Part shown: in pieces, positions 1-6,200 of the stretch | Layout: the number at the start of each line of letters is the position of its first letter | Numbering within the stretch: position 1 is the first letter of the stretch | Source: Acidimicrobiia bacterium | GTDB taxonomy: Bacteria; Actinomycetota; Acidimicrobiia; IMCC26256; PALSA-555 | Assembly (NCBI GenBank): GCA_017853455.1 | Contig: JAFMJM010000127.1 | Location: 1 to 7,016, forward strand | DNA length: 7,016 nucleotides | Direction: 5' to 3' | Position numbers and translations under genes: made by a program | The notes under the pieces: generated by a model | Databases searched by the model: none | Told to the model about the DNA's origin: nothing | The model's input: the letters and a program-made list of their open reading frames with translations, nothing else

Positions 1-28
1 TCGACGGGCGCGAACCTAGGACCCGCAG

Positions 29-54
29 CGGCGCGCGGCGCGGATCGCGCGCCG
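29..54 (-). terminator. Possible GC-rich hairpin terminator after the leftward operon
   Basis: A perfect 9-bp inverted repeat (29-37 pairing with 46-54) with an 8-base loop lies 21 bases beyond the stop codon of the leftward dehydratase gene. Every stem pair is G-C. No T-rich tract follows it on the minus strand, so it is not a classical intrinsic terminator; U-less hairpins have been proposed as terminators in actinomycetes. In DNA this GC-rich a stem of this size can arise by chance. The remainder of bases 1-75 shows no gene. Confidence 0.35.
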
Positions 55-75
55 GCCCCTCGACCGCCGACCGGG

Positions 76-1368
76 TCAGGCGTCGGCGGCGGACTCCAGC
101 GCCGCGAACCGGGCCACGAGCGCGTCGAGCACCTCCTGGCAGGTTTGCGCGTTCCCCGGGGTGTCGGGCAGGCGCACGGCGCCGTGCTCGCGGCTCGGCA
201 GGAGTACCGTGGTGTGGCCGGGGGTGGTGACGTCGCCGCGCTGGTTCACACCCTCGATCTCGAGGTCGACCGCCGGACGGTCCCCCTCGGCGAGGTACTT
301 GCGCACCACCGTGCCGCGCATCCAGTGGGTGTCGCCCACGTAGTTGAACTTGCGGAACTGGCAGTCGAGCTTCCAGAGCCAGGCGTCGTCGCCCATCCAG
401 TCGGTGCAGAGGTGGATGAGCCAGGTCTCGCGCATCCGGCCGTAGTCGTACGACGCCGGGTTGCCCGCGGCGTGGGCCCACGAGGCGTCCCAGTGGACAC
501 GCTGCTGGACGTCGGGGATGTTGAGGTCGTCGGGTCGGAAGAACTTCGGCATCTTCTGGCGCTGCTGGTAGCCGAGCCGCAGCGCCTTCACGCCGTAGAG
601 CCCCATCCCGACGCCGGAGTGCCAGACCACCATGTCGGTGACCCGCATCGGGCCCTTGACGATCGGGGTGACCTCGTCACCCTCCTCGACGTCCTCGAAC
701 CACCGCGGCTCGGCGCCGCGTCGCTGCTCGACCTCGCGGGCGTACGCCTCGTCGATCCGGGCGATCTCGTCGTCGGTGTAGGGCTCGACCACGATGTCGG
801 CGTACTTCGTGCGCTCCGACACCCCGGCCCGCTCCGTGCGGATCATGAGCCGGTACTGGGCGCTGAGCGCGAGCGCCGGATCGAGCGCGCAGAACACCTC
901 ACCGGTCCACTCGTGGACGGCGCGCGCGGCGAACTCGCTGCGCTTGTCGTGGACGCCCACGAGCGCGTTGCGCCGCCCGATCCGCATGCCGGGTCGCAAC
1001 GGGTTCCACCACTCGCGGTACGAGCCCGAGTAGAAGGCGTGCGCCCCGCGGATCGGGTCACCCTTCATCAGCTCGCGGGTCTCGGCGTCGTAGCGGGTGA
1101 CCTCGTTCTCGCCGATGAGGGTGTCGCCACCGTTGAAGTGCGGCGAGGCCACCGGCCCGCCCCACACCGAGCGGGCGGCGTACTCGGGCTCGCACCACAG
1201 GGGGTTGTCGTCGCCGTAGGCCTCGGCCACGTGCCGGAAGGCGTCCTCGTTGGGCGAGCGGTAGTGCGGCGGCTGCGGGTGCGGCATCGGCACGCCGATC
1301 CGGGCGCGCAGGCGCGCCACCCCCTCGTCGGTGATCGACGGCGTGACCGGGGCGGACGGGTCGGCCAT
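76..1368 (-). CDS. MaoC / FAS1-like double-hotdog acyl dehydratase
   Basis: A 430-residue protein of the MaoC-like family with an N-terminal FAS1-like dehydratase domain; members hydrate enoyl thioesters or dehydrate hydroxyacyl thioesters, usually acyl-CoAs, in the cytoplasm. Two hotdog halves are visible, about residues 20-170 and 220-395. The first carries YGDDNPLW (51-58), matching the hydratase-2 D-x-N-P-L signature but with Trp where the catalytic His normally sits. The second has VHWDASWAHAAGNP (291-304), which resembles the His-x-Asp stretch of MaoC folds, so His292 may be the catalytic base. The ATG at 1368 was chosen over an in-frame start 29 codons upstream because the upstream extension is low-complexity Arg/Ala-rich and lies inside the previous gene, whereas the ATG shares one base with that gene's TGA (TGATG). 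That junction suggests translational coupling to the molybdenum hydroxylase gene. The family is clear; the substrate is unknown. Confidence 0.88.
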   Translation of the reverse strand: MADPSAPVTPSITDEGVARLRARIGVPMPHPQPPHYRSPNEDAFRHVAEAYGDDNPLWCEPEYAARSVWGGPVASPHFNGGDTLIGENEVTRYDAETRELMKGDPIRGAHAFYSGSYREWWNPLRPGMRIGRRNALVGVHDKRSEFAARAVHEWTGEVFCALDPALALSAQYRLMIRTERAGVSERTKYADIVVEPYTDDEIARIDEAYAREVEQRRGAEPRWFEDVEEGDEVTPIVKGPMRVTDMVVWHSGVGMGLYGVKALRLGYQQRQKMPKFFRPDDLNIPDVQQRVHWDASWAHAAGNPASYDYGRMRETWLIHLCTDWMGDDAWLWKLDCQFRKFNYVGDTHWMRGTVVRKYLAEGDRPAVDLEIEGVNQRGDVTTPGHTTVLLPSREHGAVRLPDTPGNAQTCQEVLDALVARFAALESAADA

Positions 1369-3749
1369 CAGAGATCGATCTCCTCGTCGTGGGACGGCGG
1401 CGGCACCTCGGCCGGGCCCGGCAGCGTGGCGAACACGGCGGGCGGCTCCCGCCACGGGTCGGGCGGCGCACCGGCCCGGGCGGCCTCGATCGTCCGCCAG
1501 ACGCGCTCCGCCGTGCAGGGCATGTCGACGTGGCGGACGCCCAGGGGCGCGAGGGCGTCGACGACGGCGTTCTGGATGGCCGGGGTCGAGCCGACCGACC
1601 CGGACTCGCCGATGCCCTTCGCCCCCAGCGGGTTGAGGGGCGTCGGGGTCTCGGTGTTGATCGCCTCGAACGAGGGCAGCTCGGCGGCGCTCGGCACGGC
1701 GTAGTCCATGAGGGTCGCCGTCAGCGGGTTGCCGTCGGCGTCGTAGACGACCTGCTCGAACAGCGCCTGCGCCGCCCCCTGGGCGATGCCCCCGTGCTGC
1801 TGACCGGCGACGATCAGCGGGTTGAGGATCCGGCCGCAGTCGTCGACGGCGATGTGGCGGACCAGCTCGACGCGCCCGGTCTCGGTGTCGACCTCGACCA
1901 CCGCGATGTGGACCCCGAACGGGAACGTGGCCTGGCCCTGGTCGAACTCGAGCGCCCGCAGCAGCGGGTCGCCGTCGTCGGCGGCGGCGCGCGCCACGGC
2001 GTCCCAGCCGATCCCGCTCGCCGGGACCCCGGCCACGGCGAGCCGGCCGTCGTCGGTGACCACGATGTCGTCGGGGGCGGCCTCGAGCAGCCGGGCCGCC
2101 ACGGCGCGGGCCCGCTCGAGGACGGCGTCGGTGGCCCGGGCCACGGCCGAGCCGCCGAGCTGCAGCGACCGCGAGCCGCCGGTGCCGCCGCCCTTCGGGA
2201 TGACGGCGGTGTCGGACTGCTCGAAGCGGATGCGCTCCAGCGGGATGCCGAGCTCGTCGGCCACGATCATCGAGAACGACGTGGCGTGGCCCTGTCCGTG
2301 CGACGACGTTCCGGCGCGCACGGTGGCGGAGCCGTCGAGGTGCACCTCGACGAACCCGTACTCGCTCGTGTTGCCACCGCCGGTCACCTCGACGTACGCC
2401 GCGACACCGATCCCGAGCTGCACCCGGTCGCCGCGGGCCCGCCGTTCGGCCTGCTCGGCCCGCAGCGCCGGGTAGTCAGCCGCCGCGACCGCGGCGTCGA
2501 GCGCGGTCTCGTAGTCACCGCAGTCGTAGGTGGTCCCGGTGAGCGTCGTGAACGGGAAGTCGTCGGGCTGGAGGAAGTTCCGGCGGCGCAGCTCGATCGG
2601 GTCGATCCCGAGCTCGAGGGCACCCATCTCCATGACCCGCTCGAGGTAGGCCGCCGCCTCGGGCCGGCCCGCCCCGCGGTACGCCCCCATCGGGGTGGTG
2701 TTGGTGAGCGCCACCGCGACCTCGTAGGCCAGCTGCGGCACGTGGTAGGTGCCGGTCGCCATCATGCGGGTGGTCGCGGCGGGCAGCATCCCGCCGAAGC
2801 CGCCGTAGGCCCCGCCGTCGCCGACGATCCGGCAGCGCATCCCGGTGATCCTCCCGTCACGGGTGAACCCCATCTCGACGTACTGCACCTGCCCGCGACC
2901 GTGCGTCATGGCAACCAGGTTCTCGCCGCGCGACTCGACCCACTTGACCGGTCGGCCCAGCCGCATGGCGGCGGCGATCACCACCCGGTGCTCGGCCCCG
3001 GCGCCGCCCTTGGCGCCGAAGGCCCCACCGACGTCGGGCACGACGACGCGCACCTGCTCGGGTTCGAGCCCGATCGCCTCGGCGGCGTCGCCCCGGAAGC
3101 GGAACGGCATCTGCGAACCCGGGTAGATCGTCACGAGGTGCCCGTCACCGTCGTCGCCGGGGACGACCAGCACGGCGTGGCCCTCCATCGGCACCACCGC
3201 GAGGCGCTGGTTGTCGATGCGGGCGCGCACCACGACGTCAGCGTCGGCGAGCACGCCGGCGCCGTCGCCCTCGCGGCGCCCGATCGCCAGGTTCGAGCCG
3301 ATCCCCTCGTTCTGCACGGGGGCGTCCGGTGCGAGCGCCGCCTCCATGTCGGCGACCGCCGGCAGGACCTCGAGGTCGACCACGACCGCCTCGGCGGCGT
3401 CGACGGCCTGGGTGCGGGTCTCGGCGATCACGACCGCCACCGGGTCGCCCACGAAGCAGACCTTGCCCGTGGCGAGCGGCGGACGGCCGCACGCCGGGTG
3501 CAGGGGGAAGAACACGTTGTACGGCGCCAGGTCGAGGTCGGCCGCCGTGAACACCGCCACCACGCCCGGACGCTGCCGAGCCTCGTCGACGTCGACGCCG
3601 AGCAGGCGACCGTGCGCCACGTCGGAACGGACGAACACGGCGTGCAGCACCCCGTCGGCGGGCAGGTCGTCGACGTAGCGGCCCTGCCCCCGGAGCAGAG
3701 CCGGGTCCTCGACCCGGGGAACGGCGTTACCGAGCAGTGATCCGGTCAT
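1368..3749 (-). CDS. Xanthine dehydrogenase/CoxL-family molybdopterin-binding large subunit (form II type)
   Basis: A 793-residue catalytic large subunit of the molybdenum hydroxylase family (xanthine dehydrogenase, aldehyde oxidase, aerobic CO dehydrogenase large subunit), about the usual 750-800 residues. The N-terminal a/b-hammerhead domain begins at once (PRVEDPALLRGQGRYVDDL, 11-29). Cofactor motifs follow in order: GGAFGAKGG (241-249), AYRGAGR (356-362), SSHGQGH (482-488), GGGTGGSRS (520-528), and the catalytic-glutamate segment GAKGIGES (709-716, Glu715). AYRGAGR is the form II motif; the AYxCSFR cysteine that holds copper in true CO dehydrogenase is absent, so CO oxidation should not be assumed. 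Hydroxylation or oxidation of an organic substrate is more likely. Such subunits work with a 2Fe-2S small subunit and an FAD medium subunit, and neither is encoded in this window. The last 30 or so residues are a Pro/Glu/Asp-rich tail. The start has no clear ribosome binding site but a -10-like TAGGTT 6 bases upstream, which suggests a leaderless mRNA. The dehydratase gene follows directly. Confidence 0.92.
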   Translation of the reverse strand: MTGSLLGNAVPRVEDPALLRGQGRYVDDLPADGVLHAVFVRSDVAHGRLLGVDVDEARQRPGVVAVFTAADLDLAPYNVFFPLHPACGRPPLATGKVCFVGDPVAVVIAETRTQAVDAAEAVVVDLEVLPAVADMEAALAPDAPVQNEGIGSNLAIGRREGDGAGVLADADVVVRARIDNQRLAVVPMEGHAVLVVPGDDGDGHLVTIYPGSQMPFRFRGDAAEAIGLEPEQVRVVVPDVGGAFGAKGGAGAEHRVVIAAAMRLGRPVKWVESRGENLVAMTHGRGQVQYVEMGFTRDGRITGMRCRIVGDGGAYGGFGGMLPAATTRMMATGTYHVPQLAYEVAVALTNTTPMGAYRGAGRPEAAAYLERVMEMGALELGIDPIELRRRNFLQPDDFPFTTLTGTTYDCGDYETALDAAVAAADYPALRAEQAERRARGDRVQLGIGVAAYVEVTGGGNTSEYGFVEVHLDGSATVRAGTSSHGQGHATSFSMIVADELGIPLERIRFEQSDTAVIPKGGGTGGSRSLQLGGSAVARATDAVLERARAVAARLLEAAPDDIVVTDDGRLAVAGVPASGIGWDAVARAAADDGDPLLRALEFDQGQATFPFGVHIAVVEVDTETGRVELVRHIAVDDCGRILNPLIVAGQQHGGIAQGAAQALFEQVVYDADGNPLTATLMDYAVPSAAELPSFEAINTETPTPLNPLGAKGIGESGSVGSTPAIQNAVVDALAPLGVRHVDMPCTAERVWRTIEAARAGAPPDPWREPPAVFATLPGPAEVPPPSHDEEIDL
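1380..1385 (-). promoter_or_regulatory. GAGGAG ribosome binding site for the dehydratase gene
   Basis: GAGGAG on the minus strand lies inside the last codons of the molybdopterin-subunit gene, 11 bases before the dehydratase ATG. The spacing is long for a Shine-Dalgarno site, but the one-base stop/start overlap would let terminating ribosomes restart. It supports the ATG at 1368 as the start. Confidence 0.5.
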
Positions 3750-3755
3750 CCGGGA

Positions 3756-3761
3756 AACCTA
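3756..3761 (-). promoter_or_regulatory. TAGGTT -10-like element, leaderless start of the CoxL-like gene
   Basis: TAGGTT on the minus strand fits the actinobacterial TAnnnT -10 consensus and ends 6 bases before the ATG at 3749, the geometry expected when transcription begins at the start codon. No convincing Shine-Dalgarno sequence intervenes. I see no convincing -35. It lies in the 72-base gap after the phosphotransferase stop, so the CoxL-like and dehydratase genes may have their own promoter. Confidence 0.5.
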
Positions 3762-3821
3762 CGCCGTCGGGTCCCCGGAGCGTGAAGTTCCCCGCGGTGG
3801 CACGGCCGCGACCCCGGACCG

Positions 3822-5183
3822 TCAGCGGGTGAACGGCTGGACCGGGTGGTGGCGGGTCATCGCCGACCCGGCCGGGCCGAGCATCTGGTGGGCCCGCCAG
3901 AGCCGCCGGTGGAACAGCGTGACCAGCTCGACGTCGTGGCGTCCGTCGTCGGCGAGCACGAACGCCTCGAGCGCGGCGTCGCCGTCCTGCCAGGTGGCGG
4001 GACGGGTCCCGAGGAGGGCGTGGAGGTCGTCGAGGTCGGCGGCGACGCAGGCGTCCCCGATCTCGTCGACCCGCTCGAGGTGGCGGGCGAGCCGGAACGC
4101 GGTGCGCAGCCGGTACTGCTCGAACTCGTCGGCGGCGACGACGGAGCGCAGCTGCTCGACGAGGTGACCGAACCCGACCGCCGAGAGCGACACCCGCGGC
4201 TCGGGCAGGTCGACCGGCGCGAGCGCCACCCCGAGGATCTCGGCCAACGACTCGACCGCGAACAGGTTGGTCTCGCAGCACCACTGCAGGTTGGTCATGT
4301 AGTCGGACGCCGGATCGGGGTCGGCGAGGGCGGCGTGGAACGCGAGCTGGTTGCTGAGCGTGAACGCGAAGTTGTGCCACTGCACGGCGGCACGGTCGAC
4401 CGGGAACCCGCCGGCCGCCTCGTAGACGTCGTACAGGCGGTCGAGGTCGCCGTAGTGCAGGATCGAGTCCCGTTGCCGGAATCCTGCGAGATCCATCATC
4501 GGATCACCGACGTGGGCCAGCTCGAGGTCGAGCACGGCCTGCAGGTGCCCGTCGGCGTGGTGGAGCTGTCCGGAGTCCCAGACGATCACCGCTTCGCGGC
4601 CGCGGGGGTCGAGCGGGTTCCGCCGCAGCCACCCGAGGCAGAACTCGAGGAACGGATCGGGGCGGCGCTTCCCCGCCCGGTAGCCCTGCTCGTACTGACG
4701 CAGGCCGACGGTGGCGGTCGTCTCCCCCGCCTGTGGATGGTCGATGCCGGCCGCCACGAACGGGGCGACGTCGAGCCGGTGGAGGGCGGCGAGCGCCGCC
4801 ATGTACTCGTCCATGACGACGTCGCGCACGGCGTCGTCGACGCCGTCGAAGTCGGGCCGGCCCGGCACCCGGTCGGTCACGAACGCCGCCGGATCGTCGC
4901 ACCAGCCGTACACGTGGGGGACGGCGATCCCGCCGGCCTCCATGAGGGCCTGGGCCATCATCTCGTGCCGCAGCGGCCAGACGCCCGGGATGTCGACCCG
5001 CTCGCCCCGCACGCACAGCGACCGCGGCCCGTCGGGGTGGTCGACCTCGACGAACCAGACGGGGCGCCACCGGGCTTGGCGCTCGACCGCCGTGACCGAG
5101 CCGCCGACGTTGGCCTCCACCCAGGCCACGACCCGGGCGGTCTGGGAGTCGGACGGGATCGTGCGGGACGGAGCGGGTTCCAC
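3822..5183 (-). CDS. APH/ChoK-fold phosphotransferase family protein
   Basis: A 453-residue protein of the aminoglycoside-phosphotransferase-fold kinase family, probably cytoplasmic. The clearest motif is DLELAHVGDPMMDLAGFR (219-236), which matches the Asp-containing metal-binding loop and following helix of the fold (typically DWELAHxGDPxxDLA). The preceding catalytic loop, usually HGDxxxxN, reads VWDSGQLH (201-208): the Asp (203) remains, but His is Val and the Asn position is His. In the nucleotide-binding lobe, the strand-3 Lys appears to be Arg59, with Glu74 as its possible helix partner. Some relatives phosphorylate hydroxyacyl-CoAs (LvaA of levulinate catabolism, the kinase domains of ACAD10/11), and the catabolic neighbours fit such a role better than antibiotic resistance; this is inference. 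The start is a GTG, the only start before an in-frame TAG 4 codons upstream. It diverges from the LacI gene across 22 bp. The roughly 200 residues after the metal loop form a long helical C-terminal part. Confidence 0.85.
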   Translation of the reverse strand: MEPAPSRTIPSDSQTARVVAWVEANVGGSVTAVERQARWRPVWFVEVDHPDGPRSLCVRGERVDIPGVWPLRHEMMAQALMEAGGIAVPHVYGWCDDPAAFVTDRVPGRPDFDGVDDAVRDVVMDEYMAALAALHRLDVAPFVAAGIDHPQAGETTATVGLRQYEQGYRAGKRRPDPFLEFCLGWLRRNPLDPRGREAVIVWDSGQLHHADGHLQAVLDLELAHVGDPMMDLAGFRQRDSILHYGDLDRLYDVYEAAGGFPVDRAAVQWHNFAFTLSNQLAFHAALADPDPASDYMTNLQWCCETNLFAVESLAEILGVALAPVDLPEPRVSLSAVGFGHLVEQLRSVVAADEFEQYRLRTAFRLARHLERVDEIGDACVAADLDDLHALLGTRPATWQDGDAALEAFVLADDGRHDVELVTLFHRRLWRAHQMLGPAGSAMTRHHPVQPFTR

Positions 5184-5189
5184 GGCCCG

Positions 5190-5195
5190 GTTCTA
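5190..5195 (-). promoter_or_regulatory. TAGAAC weak -10-like element for the phosphotransferase gene
   Basis: TAGAAC on the minus strand ends 6 bases before the GTG start at 5183. It matches TATAAT at four positions but lacks the final T, so it is weaker than the opposing element. With only 22 bp to the divergent gene, the transcript is either leaderless or begins inside the LacI gene. Confidence 0.35.
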
Positions 5196-5199
5196 GCAT
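5194..5199 (+). promoter_or_regulatory. TAGCAT -10-like element, leaderless start of the LacI gene
   Basis: TAGCAT fits the TAnnnT consensus and ends 6 bases before the ATG at 5206. No purine-rich ribosome binding site is present, so translation of a leaderless mRNA is the simplest reading. It overlaps the opposing -10-like hexamer by two bases. Confidence 0.5.
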
Positions 5200-5205
5200 C
5201 GGGCC

Positions 5206-6189
5206 ATGGTCAAGCACGGGGTGGTGCGCCTCGTCGACGTCGCCGAGCAGGCGGGGGTGACGGTCTCCACCGCGTCGCGCGCGCTGTCCCGACCCGAGAT
5301 GGTCCGACCCGAGACCCGCGAGCGGGTCGAGGCGGCGGCCCGCGCCCTCGGGTACGTGCCCAACCTCGCCGCCCGCAGCCTCATCACCGGCCGCAGCGGA
5401 GTGGTCTCGGTCATCATCCCCGACCTGTCCAACGAGTACTACGCCTCGATCGCCCAGGCCGCGCAGGTCACCGCCCGCGAGCACGGCTACGAGGTCTTCA
5501 TCGCCGACAGCGGCTTCGATCCCGACCGCGAGTCGGCGCTCGTCGACGTGGCGTCCCGCGGCGCGGACGGGGTGATCGTCTGCACCGCGCAACGGCGCCA
5601 CACGGTCGCCCGGGACGGCGTGCCCCTCGTCTACGTCAACAAGATGGTGCGGGGTCACCACGCCGTGGTCGTCGATCCGCACTCGGTGCTCGAGGCGCAG
5701 GTCGACCACCTCCTGGCGCTCGGGCACGAGCGGATCCTGATCGCCACCGGCCCGGAGATCTTCTGGGTGTCGGAGGTGCGCAGCCTCCACGCCGCCCGCC
5801 TCGCCAAGCGCCTGCCGTCGATCACCATCGACGAGTACCGCGGCCCGTCGTACGGGGGTGGCCGTCGGCTCGTCGACCACCTCGATCCGTCGGTCACCGC
5901 CGTGGCGGCCCTCAACGACCGTCAGGCGATCGGGATCCTCCAGCGCGCCGCCGAGGTCGGCATCCGGATCCCCGACGACCTGAGCGTCGTGGGCTGCGAC
6001 GATCTGTCGACGGCGGCGTTCGTGAGCCCGGCACTCACCACCGTCCGGGTCCCGACCGAGGCGCTGGGGCGGGCCGCCGTCAGCCTCCTGATCGACCACG
6101 TCACCGACGGCGGGCCGGTGATCGCCGAGCAGATGGTCGGCGAGCTGGTCGTCCGGGACTCCACGGCACCGCCCCGGACCGCCGCGTAG
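5206..6189 (+). CDS. LacI-family transcriptional regulator
   Basis: A 327-residue DNA-binding regulator of the LacI/GalR family. The N-terminal helix-turn-helix is VRLVDVAEQAGVTVSTASRAL (residues 7-27), followed by the GYVPNLAARSLITGRS hinge-helix region (49-64) that inserts in the operator minor groove. The periplasmic-binding-protein-like effector domain runs from about 66 to 318, with ALGHERILIATGP (171-183), the effector-pocket ALNDRQAIGIL (235-245), IPDDLSVVGCDDLSTAAF (255-272) and the ALTTVRVPTEALG stretch (276-288). The linker between residues 183 and 215 is somewhat shorter than usual and lacks the common RxxGF motif; Trp187 occupies the region where many members have an aromatic ligand contact. 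It is divergent from the phosphotransferase gene, with a palindrome filling the gap, so it probably controls that gene and itself; control of the CoxL-like genes further along is possible. The effector cannot be predicted. Confidence 0.95.
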   Translation: MVKHGVVRLVDVAEQAGVTVSTASRALSRPEMVRPETRERVEAAARALGYVPNLAARSLITGRSGVVSVIIPDLSNEYYASIAQAAQVTAREHGYEVFIADSGFDPDRESALVDVASRGADGVIVCTAQRRHTVARDGVPLVYVNKMVRGHHAVVVDPHSVLEAQVDHLLALGHERILIATGPEIFWVSEVRSLHAARLAKRLPSITIDEYRGPSYGGGRRLVDHLDPSVTAVAALNDRQAIGILQRAAEVGIRIPDDLSVVGCDDLSTAAFVSPALTTVRVPTEALGRAAVSLLIDHVTDGGPVIAEQMVGELVVRDSTAPPRTAA

Positions 6190-6192
6190 CAT
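6187..6192 (+). promoter_or_regulatory. TAGCAT -10-like element for the small downstream gene
   Basis: TAGCAT lies 8 bases before the ATG at 6201, and its first three bases are the TAG stop codon of the LacI gene. The 8-mer TAGCATCG here is identical to the one before the LacI gene (5194-5201). No ribosome binding site is seen, so a leaderless transcript independent of the regulator gene is plausible. Confidence 0.42.
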
Positions 6193-6200
6193 CGACCCCG

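Larger units (their letters stand above)
5184..5205. promoter_or_regulatory. Palindromic divergent promoter and candidate LacI-family operator
   Basis: The whole 22-bp gap between the GTG of the phosphotransferase gene and the ATG of the LacI gene is an imperfect palindrome. Outer arms GGCCCG (5184-5189) and CGGGCC (5200-5205) are perfect, and 3 of the 5 inner pairs also match, around a central CTAG (5193-5196). LacI-family proteins bind as dimers to short palindromes, often near their own promoter, so this is the natural candidate operator. Binding here would cover both -10-like hexamers and both start points. The palindrome is seen; the operator role is inferred. It lacks the central CG typical of many LacI-family operators, having TA instead. 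Confidence 0.45.

Noticed and set aside
1371..1382. GAGATCGATCTC, a perfect 12-bp palindrome at the junction of the CoxL-like and dehydratase genes
   Set aside because: It is explained by the codons Glu-Ile-Asp-Leu at the end of the upstream gene and part of the ribosome-binding region; it is built on the common GATCGATC type of self-complementary sequence and there is no other sign of regulation.
1389..3740. A 783-codon open frame on the plus strand opposite the CoxL-like gene
   Set aside because: Its translation is a low-complexity Arg/Val/Asp/His/Gly mix with no recognisable domain, while the minus strand carries all expected molybdopterin motifs. Long antisense frames are routine in DNA this GC-rich.
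1368..3749. Annotation as carbon monoxide dehydrogenase (coxL)
   Set aside because: The AYxCSFR active-site motif with its copper-binding Cys is replaced by AYRGAGR, and no coxS or coxM is present, so the gene symbol and CO function are not supported.
3750..3778. Imperfect inverted repeat (3750-3759 with 3769-3778, 8 of 10 pairs) over the -10-like element of the CoxL-like gene
   Set aside because: It is considered as a possible second operator, but it does not resemble the 5184-5205 palindrome, has a 9-base loop, and matches of this quality are easy to find when the centre is chosen freely in GC-rich DNA.
3822..5183. Aminoglycoside resistance kinase
   Set aside because: Only the fold is shared. 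The catalytic loop differs from HGDxxxxN and the neighbours are catabolic genes, not resistance or mobile genes.
4504..6192. A 562-codon minus-strand frame across the LacI gene and the start of the phosphotransferase gene
   Set aside because: It is antisense to a textbook LacI regulator, then out of frame with the phosphotransferase, and its translation is Arg/Gly/Asp/Val-rich with no motif.
3846..6200. A long plus-strand frame running across the phosphotransferase and LacI genes into the small gene at 6201
   Set aside because: The part before 6201 is a shadow of real genes on both strands and resembles no protein; only the final 111 residues look like a folded protein and they have their own start signals.
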